Origin: DRTC01 sp964521025
GTDB taxonomy: Bacteria; Cloacimonadota; Cloacimonadia; Cloacimonadales; TCS61
NCBI GenBank assembly: GCA_964521025.1
Contig: CAZFPK010000013.1
Coordinates: 1 to 64,000, forward strand
DNA length: 64,000 nucleotides
Reading direction: 5' to 3'
This document shows positions 1-9,590 of the stretch, piece after piece; within the stretch, counting starts at the first letter, position 1; every line of letters begins with the position of its first letter. A program made the translations under genes and the position numbers. The notes beneath the pieces were generated by a model. It saw only the letters and a program-made list of their open reading frames with translations, did not search any database and was not told the DNA's origin.

Positions 1-176
1 ATATCCTAACTCTCTCTATTTACACATCTATTTATTACTCAAGTTAAAAGAACTTAACAAAGACCTTCAAAAAAAAAGGTTCTGACAAAATTTAAAATAG
101 ATGTTTCATGTCAATAGAAAATATTTGAATCTAAAAAAAGGGGAAATATTCAATATTTTAATTCTTTAAGAATAAA

Positions 177-1442
177 TTAAATTTCTTCGATTCCACGAAG
201 ATAAGGTTTCAAAACAGCAGGAACTGCTATTGTCCCATCTTTATTTTGATAATTTTCCAAAATAGCTATCATAGTTCTTGGTGTCGCAACTCCCGAACCA
301 TTTAAAGTATGAATGAATTTAACTTTATCATTTACATCACGAAAGCGGATAGAAGCCCTTCTTGCTTGAAAATCTTCAAAATTACTTATCGAGGATACTT
401 CCAAATATTTTTCTGCTCCGGGAGCCCAAACTTCAATATCGTAAGTCTTGGCTGAAGCAAAACTCAAATCACCAGTAGCAAGAGTCATAATACGATAATG
501 TAAACCAAGAACTTGTAGAATATCTTCGGCGTCCTGCAGCATTTCATCTAATACTTTATAAGAAAAATCAGGTTTGACGAATCGAACCATTTCGACTTTA
601 TTAAACTGATGAATCCGCTGCAAACCTTTTGTATCTTTACCGTAAGAACCAGCTTCCCGTCTGAAACAAGAGCTATATGATACAAATTTTTGAGGAAGCA
701 TCGAATATGGAAGAATTTCATTTGCGTAAATATTGGTAACAGAAACTTCTGAAGTCGGGATAAGGAACATATCATCTTCTTCGATCCGGTACATATCTTC
801 TTCTAATTTAGGAAGTTGTCCAGTTCCTGTCATCGTTTTTCGATTTACAAGAACGGGAGCGATGATTTCTTTATACCCGTGTTTTTGGATATGAAAATCG
901 AGCATGAAATTAAGCAAAGCCCTTTCCAGCATTGCTCCTTTATCGGTATAAATGGAAAAACCTGTCCCTGAAATCTTGCTGGCTCTTTGAAAGTCAAAAA
1001 GTTTCCTTTCATTCCCGAGTTTAAGATGATCTTTTGGAGGATAGGAAAATTCCTTTTTTTCACCCCAAGACTTAACAAAAGAGTTATAAGATTCATCATT
1101 TCCAATGGGAACATCCGGATGAGGAATATTAGGAATGGTCAGGAGCATCTTATCCAATTGAAGTGAAACTTCGGAAAGTTCGGAAGAAATCTTTTTTATC
1201 TTTTGAGAAATAGATGTCATTTGAGAAATCAAATCAGAAACATCTTTTTTTTGTTTCTTCAGAAGCGGTATGTTTTTTGAGACTTTATTCTGATGACTTC
1301 TTAAATTATCATATTCAAACTGTAATTTTCGTTTTTTCTCATCGATCTTCAATAATTCAACGACATCGGTTTTTTCATTCTTATTAATAATTGCGTTTTT
1401 AACAATTTCAGGATTTTCACGAATGAATTTCAAATCGAGCAT
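177..1442 (-). CDS. serS: Seryl-tRNA synthetase
   Basis: Class II aminoacyl-tRNA synthetase that charges tRNA-Ser with serine in the cytoplasm. At 421 residues it has the usual bacterial SerRS length. The N-terminus (MLDLKFIRENPEIV) is the family start, followed by the long antiparallel coiled-coil arm that binds tRNA (about residues 30-100) and the class II core. Motif 2 is visible as the FRREAGSYGKDTKGLQRIHQF region (core FRREAG..GLQRIHQF). Motif 3 near the C-terminus reads LNGSGVATPRTMIAILEN, the serine/ATP site. The start is the ATG at 1442. tpiA ends one base upstream, so the two are very likely cotranscribed with tpiA first. Nothing looks broken. Confidence 0.97.
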   Translation of the reverse strand: MLDLKFIRENPEIVKNAIINKNEKTDVVELLKIDEKKRKLQFEYDNLRSHQNKVSKNIPLLKKQKKDVSDLISQMTSISQKIKKISSELSEVSLQLDKMLLTIPNIPHPDVPIGNDESYNSFVKSWGEKKEFSYPPKDHLKLGNERKLFDFQRASKISGTGFSIYTDKGAMLERALLNFMLDFHIQKHGYKEIIAPVLVNRKTMTGTGQLPKLEEDMYRIEEDDMFLIPTSEVSVTNIYANEILPYSMLPQKFVSYSSCFRREAGSYGKDTKGLQRIHQFNKVEMVRFVKPDFSYKVLDEMLQDAEDILQVLGLHYRIMTLATGDLSFASAKTYDIEVWAPGAEKYLEVSSISNFEDFQARRASIRFRDVNDKVKFIHTLNGSGVATPRTMIAILENYQNKDGTIAVPAVLKPYLRGIEEI

Positions 1443-1443
1443 T

Positions 1444-2211
1444 TTATTTATTCATCTCCACTGCTATGTTTATCATATTAATGAATTTCTCAATATTTAG
1501 AGAAGCACCACCGATCAAACCACCATCGATATCAGTTTGTTCCAATAGATCTTTGATATTTTCAGGAGTAACACTTCCACCATAAAGAATGGAAGTTTCT
1601 TCTGCAGTTTGATCAGAATAATTATCCCACAGCCATTTTCTGATCAAGCAATGTATCTCTTGAGCTTGTTCAGGAGTTGCTGTTTTACCTGTTCCGATCG
1701 CCCAAACCGGTTCATAAGCAATGATGATATTATGCAAAGATTTGATATCTGCCAGACCTTTTTGCAGTTGTTCGAGAACAATTTTTTGGGTAATTCCCGC
1801 TTCTCTTTGTTCGAGTGTTTCTCCTAAACAGAATACGATATTCATGTCATTCTGAAGAAGTATTTTTATCTTTTTATTCACAGTTTCGTCTGTTTCCAGA
1901 AAATATTTTCTTCTTTCGGAATGACCGACCAGGCAATAATCGATATCGATAGATTTCAGCATAGGAGCGGATATTTCTCCGGTAAATGCACCGCATTCTT
2001 CTTGATATATGTTCTGAGCTCCGATAATGGCATGACCTTCGTTAGTGATATCATTAGCCATTTCGAGATAGACTGCAGGAGGAAAAACGATAACAGACAC
2101 ATCACCCAGATAAGTTTCATCCTCAAAATCGCATAACTCAATGAGAAAATCTTCAACTTCATAAAAAAGTTTATTCATTTTCCAATTGGCAGCAATAACT
2201 GTTTTTCTCAT
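1444..2211 (-). CDS. tpiA: Triosephosphate isomerase
   Basis: Interconverts dihydroxyacetone phosphate and glyceraldehyde 3-phosphate in glycolysis and gluconeogenesis. The 255-residue TIM barrel is complete. It has the N-terminal AANWKMNK with the catalytic Lys and Asn, the catalytic His in VGHSERR, the catalytic Glu in IIAYEPVWAIGTG, the flexible loop 6 next to it (AIGTGKTAT), and the phosphate-binding LYGGSV and GGLIGGASL segments. The gene starts at the ATG at 2211 and lies one base upstream of serS on the same strand. It is a standard housekeeping copy with no anomalies. Confidence 0.97.
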   Translation of the reverse strand: MRKTVIAANWKMNKLFYEVEDFLIELCDFEDETYLGDVSVIVFPPAVYLEMANDITNEGHAIIGAQNIYQEECGAFTGEISAPMLKSIDIDYCLVGHSERRKYFLETDETVNKKIKILLQNDMNIVFCLGETLEQREAGITQKIVLEQLQKGLADIKSLHNIIIAYEPVWAIGTGKTATPEQAQEIHCLIRKWLWDNYSDQTAEETSILYGGSVTPENIKDLLEQTDIDGGLIGGASLNIEKFINMINIAVEMNK

Positions 2212-2277
2212 TATTTCTCCGAATTATTTAATTTTTTATCTACATATAACATTAAATCGTGAAATTTATTTTTTAAA

Positions 2278-3552
2278 TTATTTTTTAAAATTTTTATATC
2301 CAAACGATTTACTATATTTTGCTATTTTATCCCCAGATTTATTATCAATGATTGTAATTCGTCCTGAAGATCCAGCTTTATCACATTTATCTGCTAATGT
2401 TTTACATATTCCCAATTTAATGTCATAATCGATAGATTCCCAAATAAATGGATCTACCCAAGCTTCATTTATATCAACTTTAATTTTTTTTAAAAGACCT
2501 GATGAATATAAAGTATTTAACTTATCATCTTCAGTATTAGCGGGGATATTAGATGATTCATAATTACCTTCAGATTTTATACTTTTGATGTATCCTTTCG
2601 CAGACTTACCATATTTTGCATCATTGATAAGTTTTACAAAATCTGTCTTGGCAGCAGCTTTTTCTCCTTTATCATAATTGATCAAGGCGCGATAATAAAT
2701 TGCATCAGGACTTTGCGTTTTGTTTTTAAGTAGAGTTTCGATACTTTTTGTTGCTTTCTCATATTGCTTGGAATCATAATACTTTGTGATCAACAGAATT
2801 GATAACTTTTCATCAAATTTGAGAGCATTGGCTTTTTCATAATTCGCAGTAGCTTTTGAGACATTTTTCTTTTCATCATATAGATTTCCCAGGATAGTAT
2901 AGGCAGAAATAAGTTTTTTCTCGCTTGGTTTCATTTTTATCAGGTCTTCATAAGCTTCGATAGCTTCCTGGCTATTTCCCAGCTCTTTATTGAGGAGAGC
3001 AATATTCTCCAGAACAGATTTTTCCTGTTTTAATTCATAAGCTTTTTTGTACCATAAAAGAGCGTTTTCTTTATTCTTTTTATATTTCTTGAAATTGACA
3101 GCAATAGTTTTTCGAGCTTTGTAATGAGGTTTTTTCTGATCGAATTTAATCAGGACTTCATTGGCTTTATCGACATCTTCAAGATGTTTTTTGTAGATTA
3201 TGGATTTGTATTTTATTAGATCATAATCATCAGGAGAAAATTCGAGTCTTTTATCCAAAATCCTGATGGCATTTGTGAAATCTTTTCCCTGATAATAACC
3301 GTTGAAAGCATATTCATACCAGCGGGAAATTTTTTCTTTATCTTCCGGAATACCGTCTTTTTTTACAGCTTCATCGAGTTTGGCAATAGCTTCTTCAAAT
3401 TTTTTAGCGGCTTCAACATAATTTTTTTCATTATAGAAATTTTCGCCTTCGACTCCCAGTTCGTTTGCAATCCTTTCCAATGGTTTACCTTCTGCGACCA
3501 GTAAAAAACCAATCACAAAAAATATGATTGCGAATGTAATGTTCTTCTTCAT
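2278..3552 (-). CDS. Secreted TPR-repeat protein
   Basis: A 424-residue protein with an N-terminal signal peptide (about residues 1-22, hydrophobic core FAIIFFVIGFLLVA) followed by tandem tetratricopeptide repeats. Recurrent elements such as NYVEAAKKFEEAI, SQEAIEAYEDLI and VSKATANYEKA mark helix A/B pairs between about residues 35 and 330. The last 90 residues are not TPR-like and carry no motif I recognise. It probably acts as a periplasmic or envelope scaffold, as TPR proteins commonly do; the partner is unknown. A strong GGAGG ribosome site lies before the ATG. It is transcribed in the same direction as the xer gene upstream and tpiA downstream. Confidence 0.75.
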   Translation of the reverse strand: MKKNITFAIIFFVIGFLLVAEGKPLERIANELGVEGENFYNEKNYVEAAKKFEEAIAKLDEAVKKDGIPEDKEKISRWYEYAFNGYYQGKDFTNAIRILDKRLEFSPDDYDLIKYKSIIYKKHLEDVDKANEVLIKFDQKKPHYKARKTIAVNFKKYKKNKENALLWYKKAYELKQEKSVLENIALLNKELGNSQEAIEAYEDLIKMKPSEKKLISAYTILGNLYDEKKNVSKATANYEKANALKFDEKLSILLITKYYDSKQYEKATKSIETLLKNKTQSPDAIYYRALINYDKGEKAAAKTDFVKLINDAKYGKSAKGYIKSIKSEGNYESSNIPANTEDDKLNTLYSSGLLKKIKVDINEAWVDPFIWESIDYDIKLGICKTLADKCDKAGSSGRITIIDNKSGDKIAKYSKSFGYKNFKK

Positions 3553-3639
3553 TTTTATCCTCCAATTTCTTTCTCTAAGTTGGTCATTTTTTATAATTTT
3601 CTTATGATGTCAATAATTCTTCTGTCTGTGTTTAAAAAT

Positions 3640-4542
3640 TCATGCTCGCGGATGATAGAGTCGATGTTCTTTAATGATGAAATTCCTGTCGATATTTGTA
3701 TAAATCTGAGTTGTATTTATACTGACATGACCGAGAAGTTCCTGCACGATGCGTAGATTTGCTCCGGCTTCGAGCAGATGCGTGGCAAATGAATGTCGGA
3801 AAGTATGCGGAGAAATATGTTTTTTCAATCCTGCCTGCAGAGATAATTTTTCGATAATTTTCCAGACCCCCATCCTGCTTAATTTCGTGCCGAATCTATT
3901 TAAAAAAAACAAATCCGTTTCCCGGTCTTTTTTCAGTTCGGGTCTGCCGTCCTGAAAATATTTTTTTATGAACATAAGAGAATTTTCCGCAACCGGAACC
4001 AGCCGTTGTTTGCTGCCTTTTCCGGTTACTCTGACAATTTTTTCCTGCCAGTAGATATCATGAATGGATAAATTCAGAACCTCCGAAATTCGCAATCCGC
4101 TGGCATACATCAATTCCAGAAGAGCTTTATTGCGAAGACCGAGTGCAGTGCTATGATCTATATTATCGAGTAAGCTCAGCATCTCTTTGACGGTCAGGAT
4201 ATCAGGTAGCTTACGGGAGATCTTGACAGCTGGAATATCATCCAGATTCAGAGATAATTTTATCTCTTCTTCCGATAGAAATTTAAAAAATGCTTTCAGT
4301 GAGCTTTTTTTCCGGGCAATACTTGTATTGGAAATTCCGATTTCCTGTAATGATACAAAATAGTCTACAATATCAAGCGAGGAAATCTTTTCTGCTTTTT
4401 TATTAGAGAAGATCAGTAAATCATTCAAATCATTCTGATAACTTTCTACTGTATTTTTCGATAAACCTTTTTCGACTTTCAGATGGAAAGTGAAATTGTT
4501 CAGATATGCCTGGTTGTGCGGTGAGAGATCTTTATTGTTCAT
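3640..4542 (-). CDS. XerC/XerD-type tyrosine recombinase
   Basis: A 300-residue site-specific tyrosine recombinase of the size and layout of XerC/XerD, which resolve chromosome dimers at dif with FtsK. The N-terminal SAM-like core-binding domain spans about residues 10-100. The catalytic domain shows all expected residues: Arg in ASGLRISE, Lys in GKGSKQR, the HTFRHSFATHLL box with His and Arg, the LGH His, and the nucleophilic Tyr in TTQIYTNI. I cannot tell XerC from XerD from sequence alone, and the flanks show no inverted ends or cargo that would make it a phage or integron integrase. It ends about 90 bases before the TPR gene downstream. Confidence 0.88.
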   Translation of the reverse strand: MNNKDLSPHNQAYLNNFTFHLKVEKGLSKNTVESYQNDLNDLLIFSNKKAEKISSLDIVDYFVSLQEIGISNTSIARKKSSLKAFFKFLSEEEIKLSLNLDDIPAVKISRKLPDILTVKEMLSLLDNIDHSTALGLRNKALLELMYASGLRISEVLNLSIHDIYWQEKIVRVTGKGSKQRLVPVAENSLMFIKKYFQDGRPELKKDRETDLFFLNRFGTKLSRMGVWKIIEKLSLQAGLKKHISPHTFRHSFATHLLEAGANLRIVQELLGHVSINTTQIYTNIDRNFIIKEHRLYHPRA

Positions 4543-4626
4543 AATGACAATTAATTCCTATGCTCCTGCCAGGGAATGTTTTGTAGAATTAACCGAGGAT
4601 TTTTTACGCAGGAGCGTTCGATCTGA

Positions 4627-4731
4627 TGTTCCAACTCTGGAGCATTGGAACAAGTTCTTACCCAATCAGGGAAAAACTTTCCGAATCATAGTTTAAAGAA
4701 TTCCTCTGTTTGATGCTTCGGAAAGAGATCG
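4627..4731. repeat. Interspersed hairpins, CTTTCCGAA family
   Basis: Two inverted repeats lie in the gap upstream of the xer gene. TGTTCCAA (4627-4634) pairs with TTGGAACA (4645-4652). CTTTCCGAA (4677-4685) pairs with TTCGGAAAG (4717-4725), enclosing AGAATTCCTCTG. A close relative, with the same 9-base arms and the same AGAATTCCT core, occurs at 14967-15013, so this is a dispersed element and not a local terminator only. Confidence 0.6.
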
Positions 4732-4732
4732 A

Positions 4733-4960
4733 TTACTCATCGTCTTCAATGATCGGTTTTTCTTTCAATTTTATTTCTTTGTCGGGATCGAGTCCGTTGA
4801 TATTATCTTTTCTTTTTTTCTTTCGGAATAGATAAAAGATGATCATCAGCGGAATGACAATATACCAGTATTTTATCCCGAACCTGAAGATAAATCCGAT
4901 AAACCTGAAAAAAATTAGCAACACGAAAATAAAAATCAGATTCCTGATGATCGGATTCAT
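4733..4960 (-). CDS. Small membrane protein, unknown function
   Basis: A 75-residue protein with two predicted membrane helices (about residues 7-28 and 33-45), then a basic stretch (RKKKRKD) and an acidic, charged tail ending in EDDE. The ATG follows the stop codon of the upstream TPR gene by one base, which suggests translational coupling and a shared job with that protein. No family is recognised. The positive-inside rule would place the charged tail in the cytoplasm. Confidence 0.6.
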   Translation of the reverse strand: MNPIIRNLIFIFVLLIFFRFIGFIFRFGIKYWYIVIPLMIIFYLFRKKKRKDNINGLDPDKEIKLKEKPIIEDDE

Positions 4961-4961
4961 T

Positions 4962-6689
4962 TTAGATACCGGATTGAGTTTCCAGAAGATGCCTGAATTC
5001 CGGGGAGAATACGGATTGCGGGTTTAATTTCAAAAAATCGGTAATGAGTTGTTTTTTTAGAGTTTTTTCTTCGGTGATCGCTGCCAGTTTTAATTTTGCA
5101 TATTCGTTAATTACTTCACTTTCATATTCATGGGAAAAGGCTGTCCCGGCTTTTTCAGGATCATTACTTTCCAATGACCATTCTCCTGCCAGGATGAGGA
5201 TCTCTTCCTGTTTTGAATCTTCATAAAGTTGGAAAAGAATCGTTAATGCCTCTTCGTATTTAAAGAGTAATTTCTTACGAAAAGCAGAAAGGAATTCATT
5301 TCTCACTTTATCATCGAAATTCTCAAGCAAGATCGTCAAATGCAGAGCATCATTTGTCAGATAACTTTCCGGCAGGTTGATGACCAATTCTCCAAGCAGA
5401 CTATCTGCTTCCGGGTTGTTTTCCATTGTTGCCGCCAGGAACGAGTAATAAAAACCTAGTTTGTAAATCTCCGAAGATTGATCTTCATTCTCCAGAACTC
5501 TATCGAGTGCCATCCTGCTTTCCTCGAACATCTCCGACATGAGCATAAAATGGATGATGCGGAAATCGATCTCTTTTTTCTCTTTTCGATTGATCGCAAA
5601 ATCTTTTGCTTCCCTTAAAAATTGGAGAATAATCTTCTTTTCATCATCCTGCCTGATCGCGATCGTTGCTAATAATTCCCGGCAATAACGATTGGCTTTG
5701 GTCCGGTAACGGTATTTTTTTGCTTGAATTTTTTTATCATCATGAACCTCGTGCAGGATATTTTTTGCAGAATTCAGACTATCCTGGAAAATATAGATCT
5801 CGGCGATCCGGATTTTTACATCCGCTATAAAAAGAAGATCTTTCAGTTTCATCAGGAGTTTATGAAATGCCTTTAAAGCGACTTCATACTCACCTAGAGA
5901 AAAATACCTGTCCGCAAATTCGAGAAGTTGGCTGCTATCGAGTCGATCAAATTCTACTAAAGCCTTTTCATAATCACCAATTCCGGCAAGGCAGAGAGCG
6001 TAGATCTCGATCAGTTTTAGGTTTTCCTTTTTAGGAAGAACATAGTTTTTGATCGCTTCAATTTGCGATCTGTCTTGATCGAGGATTTTCGTGAGCCTAT
6101 TCAGAATATAATGAAAGTAGTCGTTATTTCTTTCAAAATGTTTAAGAAATTCTTCAATAGCTGCTGGAAATTCCTGCAAGTTCTGATGCGAATTTGCCAT
6201 TTCAAGAGCAAATAAATAAACATCGCGGGAAATTTCTCTTGCTTTTTGCAGGATTTTCAGGGCATATTTATCCTGTTTGTTTTGCTGGAAGATCAGCGAG
6301 AAATTCCTGTAATATTTGATATTCCCGGAATTTTGAAGAAAATCCATAACCATCTCAGAAGACACTTTAGCTTCACCTTTTCGTAAGAGAATTTGGATCT
6401 TCAATCTTATATGATCATATTCGGGACAGATATTTTTATGCTTTTCGAGGATTGTTTCTGCTTCTTTCAATTTTGCTGTTCGCAAGTAATTGACGAGTAA
6501 TTTTTCCAGAATGATGTATTCTTCCGGGAATTTATCCAGGAGTTCGAGATAGATCGCATTCGCTTTTTCAAATTGCCGTCTTTCCGTAAGAGTATCCGCT
6601 TTTTTGAGAAGGATCTTCATTTCGTCGAATTGGGCGAATAAAAATGTTGAAATCGTGATGAAGATGATCAACATAAGATTTTGTTTCAT
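4962..6689 (-). CDS. Secreted TPR-like repeat protein
   Basis: A 575-residue protein with an N-terminal signal peptide (MLIIFITISTFLFA core). The remainder is almost wholly helical, with degenerate TPR repeats across about residues 20-560. Examples are FEKANAIYLELLDKFPEEY, YALKILQKAREIS and YEVALKAFHKLL. It resembles the outer-membrane-associated TPR proteins that FCB bacteria use to organise envelope complexes, but no specific family is recognised. It is the first gene of a tight two-gene unit with the 75-residue membrane protein downstream. It is separated by about 110 bases from the SNF transporter upstream, a gap that ends in a partial GAGTTAC-type repeat near 6790. Confidence 0.7.
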   Translation of the reverse strand: MKQNLMLIIFITISTFLFAQFDEMKILLKKADTLTERRQFEKANAIYLELLDKFPEEYIILEKLLVNYLRTAKLKEAETILEKHKNICPEYDHIRLKIQILLRKGEAKVSSEMVMDFLQNSGNIKYYRNFSLIFQQNKQDKYALKILQKAREISRDVYLFALEMANSHQNLQEFPAAIEEFLKHFERNNDYFHYILNRLTKILDQDRSQIEAIKNYVLPKKENLKLIEIYALCLAGIGDYEKALVEFDRLDSSQLLEFADRYFSLGEYEVALKAFHKLLMKLKDLLFIADVKIRIAEIYIFQDSLNSAKNILHEVHDDKKIQAKKYRYRTKANRYCRELLATIAIRQDDEKKIILQFLREAKDFAINRKEKKEIDFRIIHFMLMSEMFEESRMALDRVLENEDQSSEIYKLGFYYSFLAATMENNPEADSLLGELVINLPESYLTNDALHLTILLENFDDKVRNEFLSAFRKKLLFKYEEALTILFQLYEDSKQEEILILAGEWSLESNDPEKAGTAFSHEYESEVINEYAKLKLAAITEEKTLKKQLITDFLKLNPQSVFSPEFRHLLETQSGI

Positions 6690-6797
6690 TGAAAACCTTT
6701 TTTTATTAAAAATTTCTTTGAATTTTTTTTGACTCGTCGTTCTTGAAAAGTCGAATAGATTTTATCTATTTCCAGTTTTGGCATGTTGAGTTACTAA

Positions 6798-8549
6798 TCA
6801 TTCTGCAGGAAATGCATGATCAGACCATTCATCACGGTCATGGCTTTCTTTTATGGAAAAGGTTGTAAAATAAATCGCTCCGCCGATCAAAGCAAGGAAA
6901 ATATATCCTGCAATCAAGGGAGTGATAACAAAACTTAATTGTTCAAAAATGCTGCTAAAAATAACAAAAATAGCAATGATATCACCAACCACCAATAAAG
7001 TTGCAAAGTAAAAATTCAGCCTGGAATAAACTTCGTCACCTTTGAAAGGTATTTTCGGAATGATAACATGTGCAACTTCCACTTCTTTTGCTCTCTTAAA
7101 ACTGCTGATAAAAATAGCGAGGATGGGAAGCAGGACAACAACTGTCCAACCACCCAGGTAAAGTGCTTTAAAATGATAACCTCCATATCCTTCGGTGATC
7201 AACTTGATCGCTTCTGTTAGAACCAGGGCAAAAACAGCAATAGGAACAAAATATTTAAGGATATAGGTCCACCATTTACCGATTTTTACTTCCGAATAAT
7301 CGTTGGCATAAGTCCGTAATTTATCCAACTTATAAAACCAGCCGAGAACAATACATTCAACGAGTACGACCATGGAAAGTCCGAATACTTCCAGCCATTT
7401 ATCGACGACATCTAACCAGTACAAACCCGCTCCGGTCGTGAAAATAATGCCAATCACGATCGCAACAGCCGACACGCTCAGGTTTGCTTTCTTATGTCCC
7501 CAGCCGAATTTATCTCGCAGGGAAGCAGCCACAGCTTCGACGAGAGAAAAAGCAGAATCCACTGCCAAAGTCAGAAGCATCAGGAAAAATAACAAACCGA
7601 ATATACGGGAAAGGAAAGGTAAATTATTGATGATCGCAGGATAAGTCACGAAAGCCAATCCAGGACCTCCTTTTAAGACTTCCTGCACAGCCTGCCCGGT
7701 CATATTAGCATAATATCCCAATGCACCGAACACAGCAAAACCACCGATAAAAGCAGTAGCACCATCACTCAAAGCAATGATCAGAGAACTGTTGATGATA
7801 TCAGCATCCTTCGGCAGGAAACTGGCATAAGCGATCATGATGCCAAAACCGATGGAAAGAGAAAAGAAGACTTGTCCATAAGCTGCAATCCAGACACTGG
7901 GATCGAGGAGCATGCTGAAATGAGGTTTCAGATAAAAGATCAGACCATCCATAGCACCGGGAAGAGTTACTCCCCTGAACACAAAAATGATCAAAAGCAG
8001 CCACGGCAGGAAAACAGTGATATAAACAACTTTGGAAACGGTTTTCGCTCCTTTCCAGATAGAACCAACGATCAGGATCCAGCTGATGATCAAAGCAATG
8101 ATGATAGGCGTGCGTATCCCTCCTAAAACGAAATGTCCATCGCTTAAAGCGAGGAATTCTTTATAAAAGAAATCTCCGGTATTTTCTCCCCATTTCTGGG
8201 TAAAAGAAAAAACCGTATAATTCAAACCCCAAGCCATAACAACTGCATAGTAACAAACGATTCCGAAACCAACCAGAACTGCCCACCAACCAATCCATTC
8301 AAATTTCTTTTTGATGCGGGAAAATGAGAGTGGAGCTGCCATTTTATAACGATGTCCTAAACTTAATTCCATGATCAAAATCGGAATTCCGGCTGTTAAC
8401 ATGGCAACTAAATAAGCAATAAGGAAGGCTCCTCCCCCGCTTTCATAACATTTGAACGGGAAACGCCAAATATTTCCCAAACCAATCGCAGAACCGATCG
8501 CCGCTAAAATAAACGCTCTTCTACTCGACCAATTTCCTCTGCCTGCCAT
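6798..8549 (-). CDS. Sodium-dependent transporter, SNF (neurotransmitter symporter) family
   Basis: A 583-residue LeuT-fold Na+-coupled symporter, probably for amino acids. The family signature is near the N-terminus: AIGSAIGLGNIWRFPF (about residues 16-31), which forms the unwound TM1 substrate/Na+ site. About 12 hydrophobic segments follow, with the conserved VKGGPGLAFVTYP-like stretch (here LKGGPGLAFVTYP) near residue 293. The length is slightly above the 450-510 usual for bacterial members, because of an extended C-terminus with two extra membrane segments. It has a GGAGG ribosome site before the ATG. The nearby asnA, asparaginase and aminotransferase genes make amino-acid import a sensible role, but the substrate cannot be read from sequence. 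Confidence 0.92.
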   Translation of the reverse strand: MAGRGNWSSRRAFILAAIGSAIGLGNIWRFPFKCYESGGGAFLIAYLVAMLTAGIPILIMELSLGHRYKMAAPLSFSRIKKKFEWIGWWAVLVGFGIVCYYAVVMAWGLNYTVFSFTQKWGENTGDFFYKEFLALSDGHFVLGGIRTPIIIALIISWILIVGSIWKGAKTVSKVVYITVFLPWLLLIIFVFRGVTLPGAMDGLIFYLKPHFSMLLDPSVWIAAYGQVFFSLSIGFGIMIAYASFLPKDADIINSSLIIALSDGATAFIGGFAVFGALGYYANMTGQAVQEVLKGGPGLAFVTYPAIINNLPFLSRIFGLLFFLMLLTLAVDSAFSLVEAVAASLRDKFGWGHKKANLSVSAVAIVIGIIFTTGAGLYWLDVVDKWLEVFGLSMVVLVECIVLGWFYKLDKLRTYANDYSEVKIGKWWTYILKYFVPIAVFALVLTEAIKLITEGYGGYHFKALYLGGWTVVVLLPILAIFISSFKRAKEVEVAHVIIPKIPFKGDEVYSRLNFYFATLLVVGDIIAIFVIFSSIFEQLSFVITPLIAGYIFLALIGGAIYFTTFSIKESHDRDEWSDHAFPAE

Positions 8550-8599
8550 TATTTTCCTCCTCTTTTTTTTTCATTGAATGAAACTGAAAAAACTGAAAC

Positions 8600-8720
8600 A
8601 CACTGAATTAAATGGTTGGACTCGACTTGAGAGACGAAGTCATCGAGTTGAGAACAACCACCATCTACTACTTTCATTTTTCATTGAAATAGACTGAAAA
8701 AATAGAAAAAGACCGAATTT
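8600..8720. repeat. Intergenic repeat cluster (GGACTCGACTT element and AACTGAAA tracts)
   Basis: The gap between the transporter and the sortase (8550-8884) carries no gene. At 8614-8663 is a GGACTCGACTT...GAGTTGAGAACAACCACCAT element whose near-copy lies at 49262-49308 and whose reverse complement lies at 9797-9843. It is flanked on both sides by TTTTCATTGAA..ACTGAAAAA tracts (8570-8600 and 8678-8712), a simple motif that recurs at 30149-30190. Poly-T and AT-rich sequence fills the rest. Confidence 0.6.
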
Positions 8721-8884
8721 TTTTCACCAAAATCCCCCAGATAAAATTTTTTTCTAATTTTTTTTTTTTATAAAATATTGCAAGTTTAAAATCAATTTTT
8801 TATTAAAAAATGACAATTCGAATATTTTGCTAAAGGTTTTTAATGCTGTTTTAAGATAAAAATAGAAGGTTTAATTTGGTAAAT

Positions 8885-9496
8885 TTACAGGTTAAAAATG
8901 ATTTTATTATTTTTCGATTGGTAATCACTCGGACTATCTTTTCTAAAATCTTTCGCCCAGACGATAAACCGCTCCGGAGCAGAGCCAATAAAATGAAAAG
9001 GATAACAAGTCATCAACACGAGCCAGTCTTCTTCCTTTTTTTCCAGAATTTTTCTTTCCGCAATTTCGGTCGGCAGGTTCTCAATTTCCAGAATTTTGTA
9101 TTCTGTTTTTTCTCCATTCCGCTTCTCAAGGAAAATACTCTCCGTTCCATCCAGCATTTTCAGGTTATAAAAATGCATATCACGATGAGCAGTGATCAAC
9201 TTCAAACTATCTTTTTCAGTTTGTGAACGGATCGAATGTAAACAGGGATATTTATACAAATTATCTTCATTCGATACGGAAAGGACCGGATAAGAAATAT
9301 TTATTGCCGGAACATCCAACCAGTAGACAAAAGAAAGAGTGTCCTGATCAAACATTTTCCATTTTTGCTTGATCTTTTCGATCCTGAATTTTTTGTATTT
9401 CAAGGAACCGATTCTGTATAAAGGTTTGGAGATTATCAGACTTCCTGAAAAAAATAAAAGAAGTTGGATTATTATTATTAATCTCTTTTTTTTCAT
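8885..9496 (-). CDS. Gram-negative sortase (class GN-like transpeptidase)
   Basis: A 203-residue membrane-anchored sortase, the cysteine transpeptidase that cleaves a C-terminal sorting signal. It has an N-terminal hydrophobic anchor (residues 5-23) and a single sortase domain. The catalytic triad is complete: His104 in ITAHRD, Cys164 in LMTC, Arg176 in APERFIVWA. Sortases are rare in diderm bacteria. The class GN type, known from marine proteobacteria, sits beside a VIT/VWA partner, and that is exactly the arrangement here: the VIT/VWA gene lies 350 bases upstream on the same strand. The partner pairing is the main reason for preferring class GN over classes A-F; residues alone do not settle it. 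Confidence 0.88.
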   Translation of the reverse strand: MKKKRLIIIIQLLLFFSGSLIISKPLYRIGSLKYKKFRIEKIKQKWKMFDQDTLSFVYWLDVPAINISYPVLSVSNEDNLYKYPCLHSIRSQTEKDSLKLITAHRDMHFYNLKMLDGTESIFLEKRNGEKTEYKILEIENLPTEIAERKILEKKEEDWLVLMTCYPFHFIGSAPERFIVWAKDFRKDSPSDYQSKNNKIIFNL

Positions 9497-9590
9497 TAAT
9501 TGATCCTCTTGTCATTTAAGGATCCAAAAGAGTTCTGCAAAATTGGGTGTTTTTGAGAATTATGGAAAAAAATCAGAAATTCCAATTATT

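Noticed and set aside
1..176. A partial gene at the left edge
   Set aside because: No frame stays open with recognisable coding character; it is AT-rich sequence downstream of serS.
3640..4542. A phage or integrative-element integrase
   Set aside because: The size and motifs match housekeeping XerC/D, and no attachment repeats, excisionase or phage genes are nearby.
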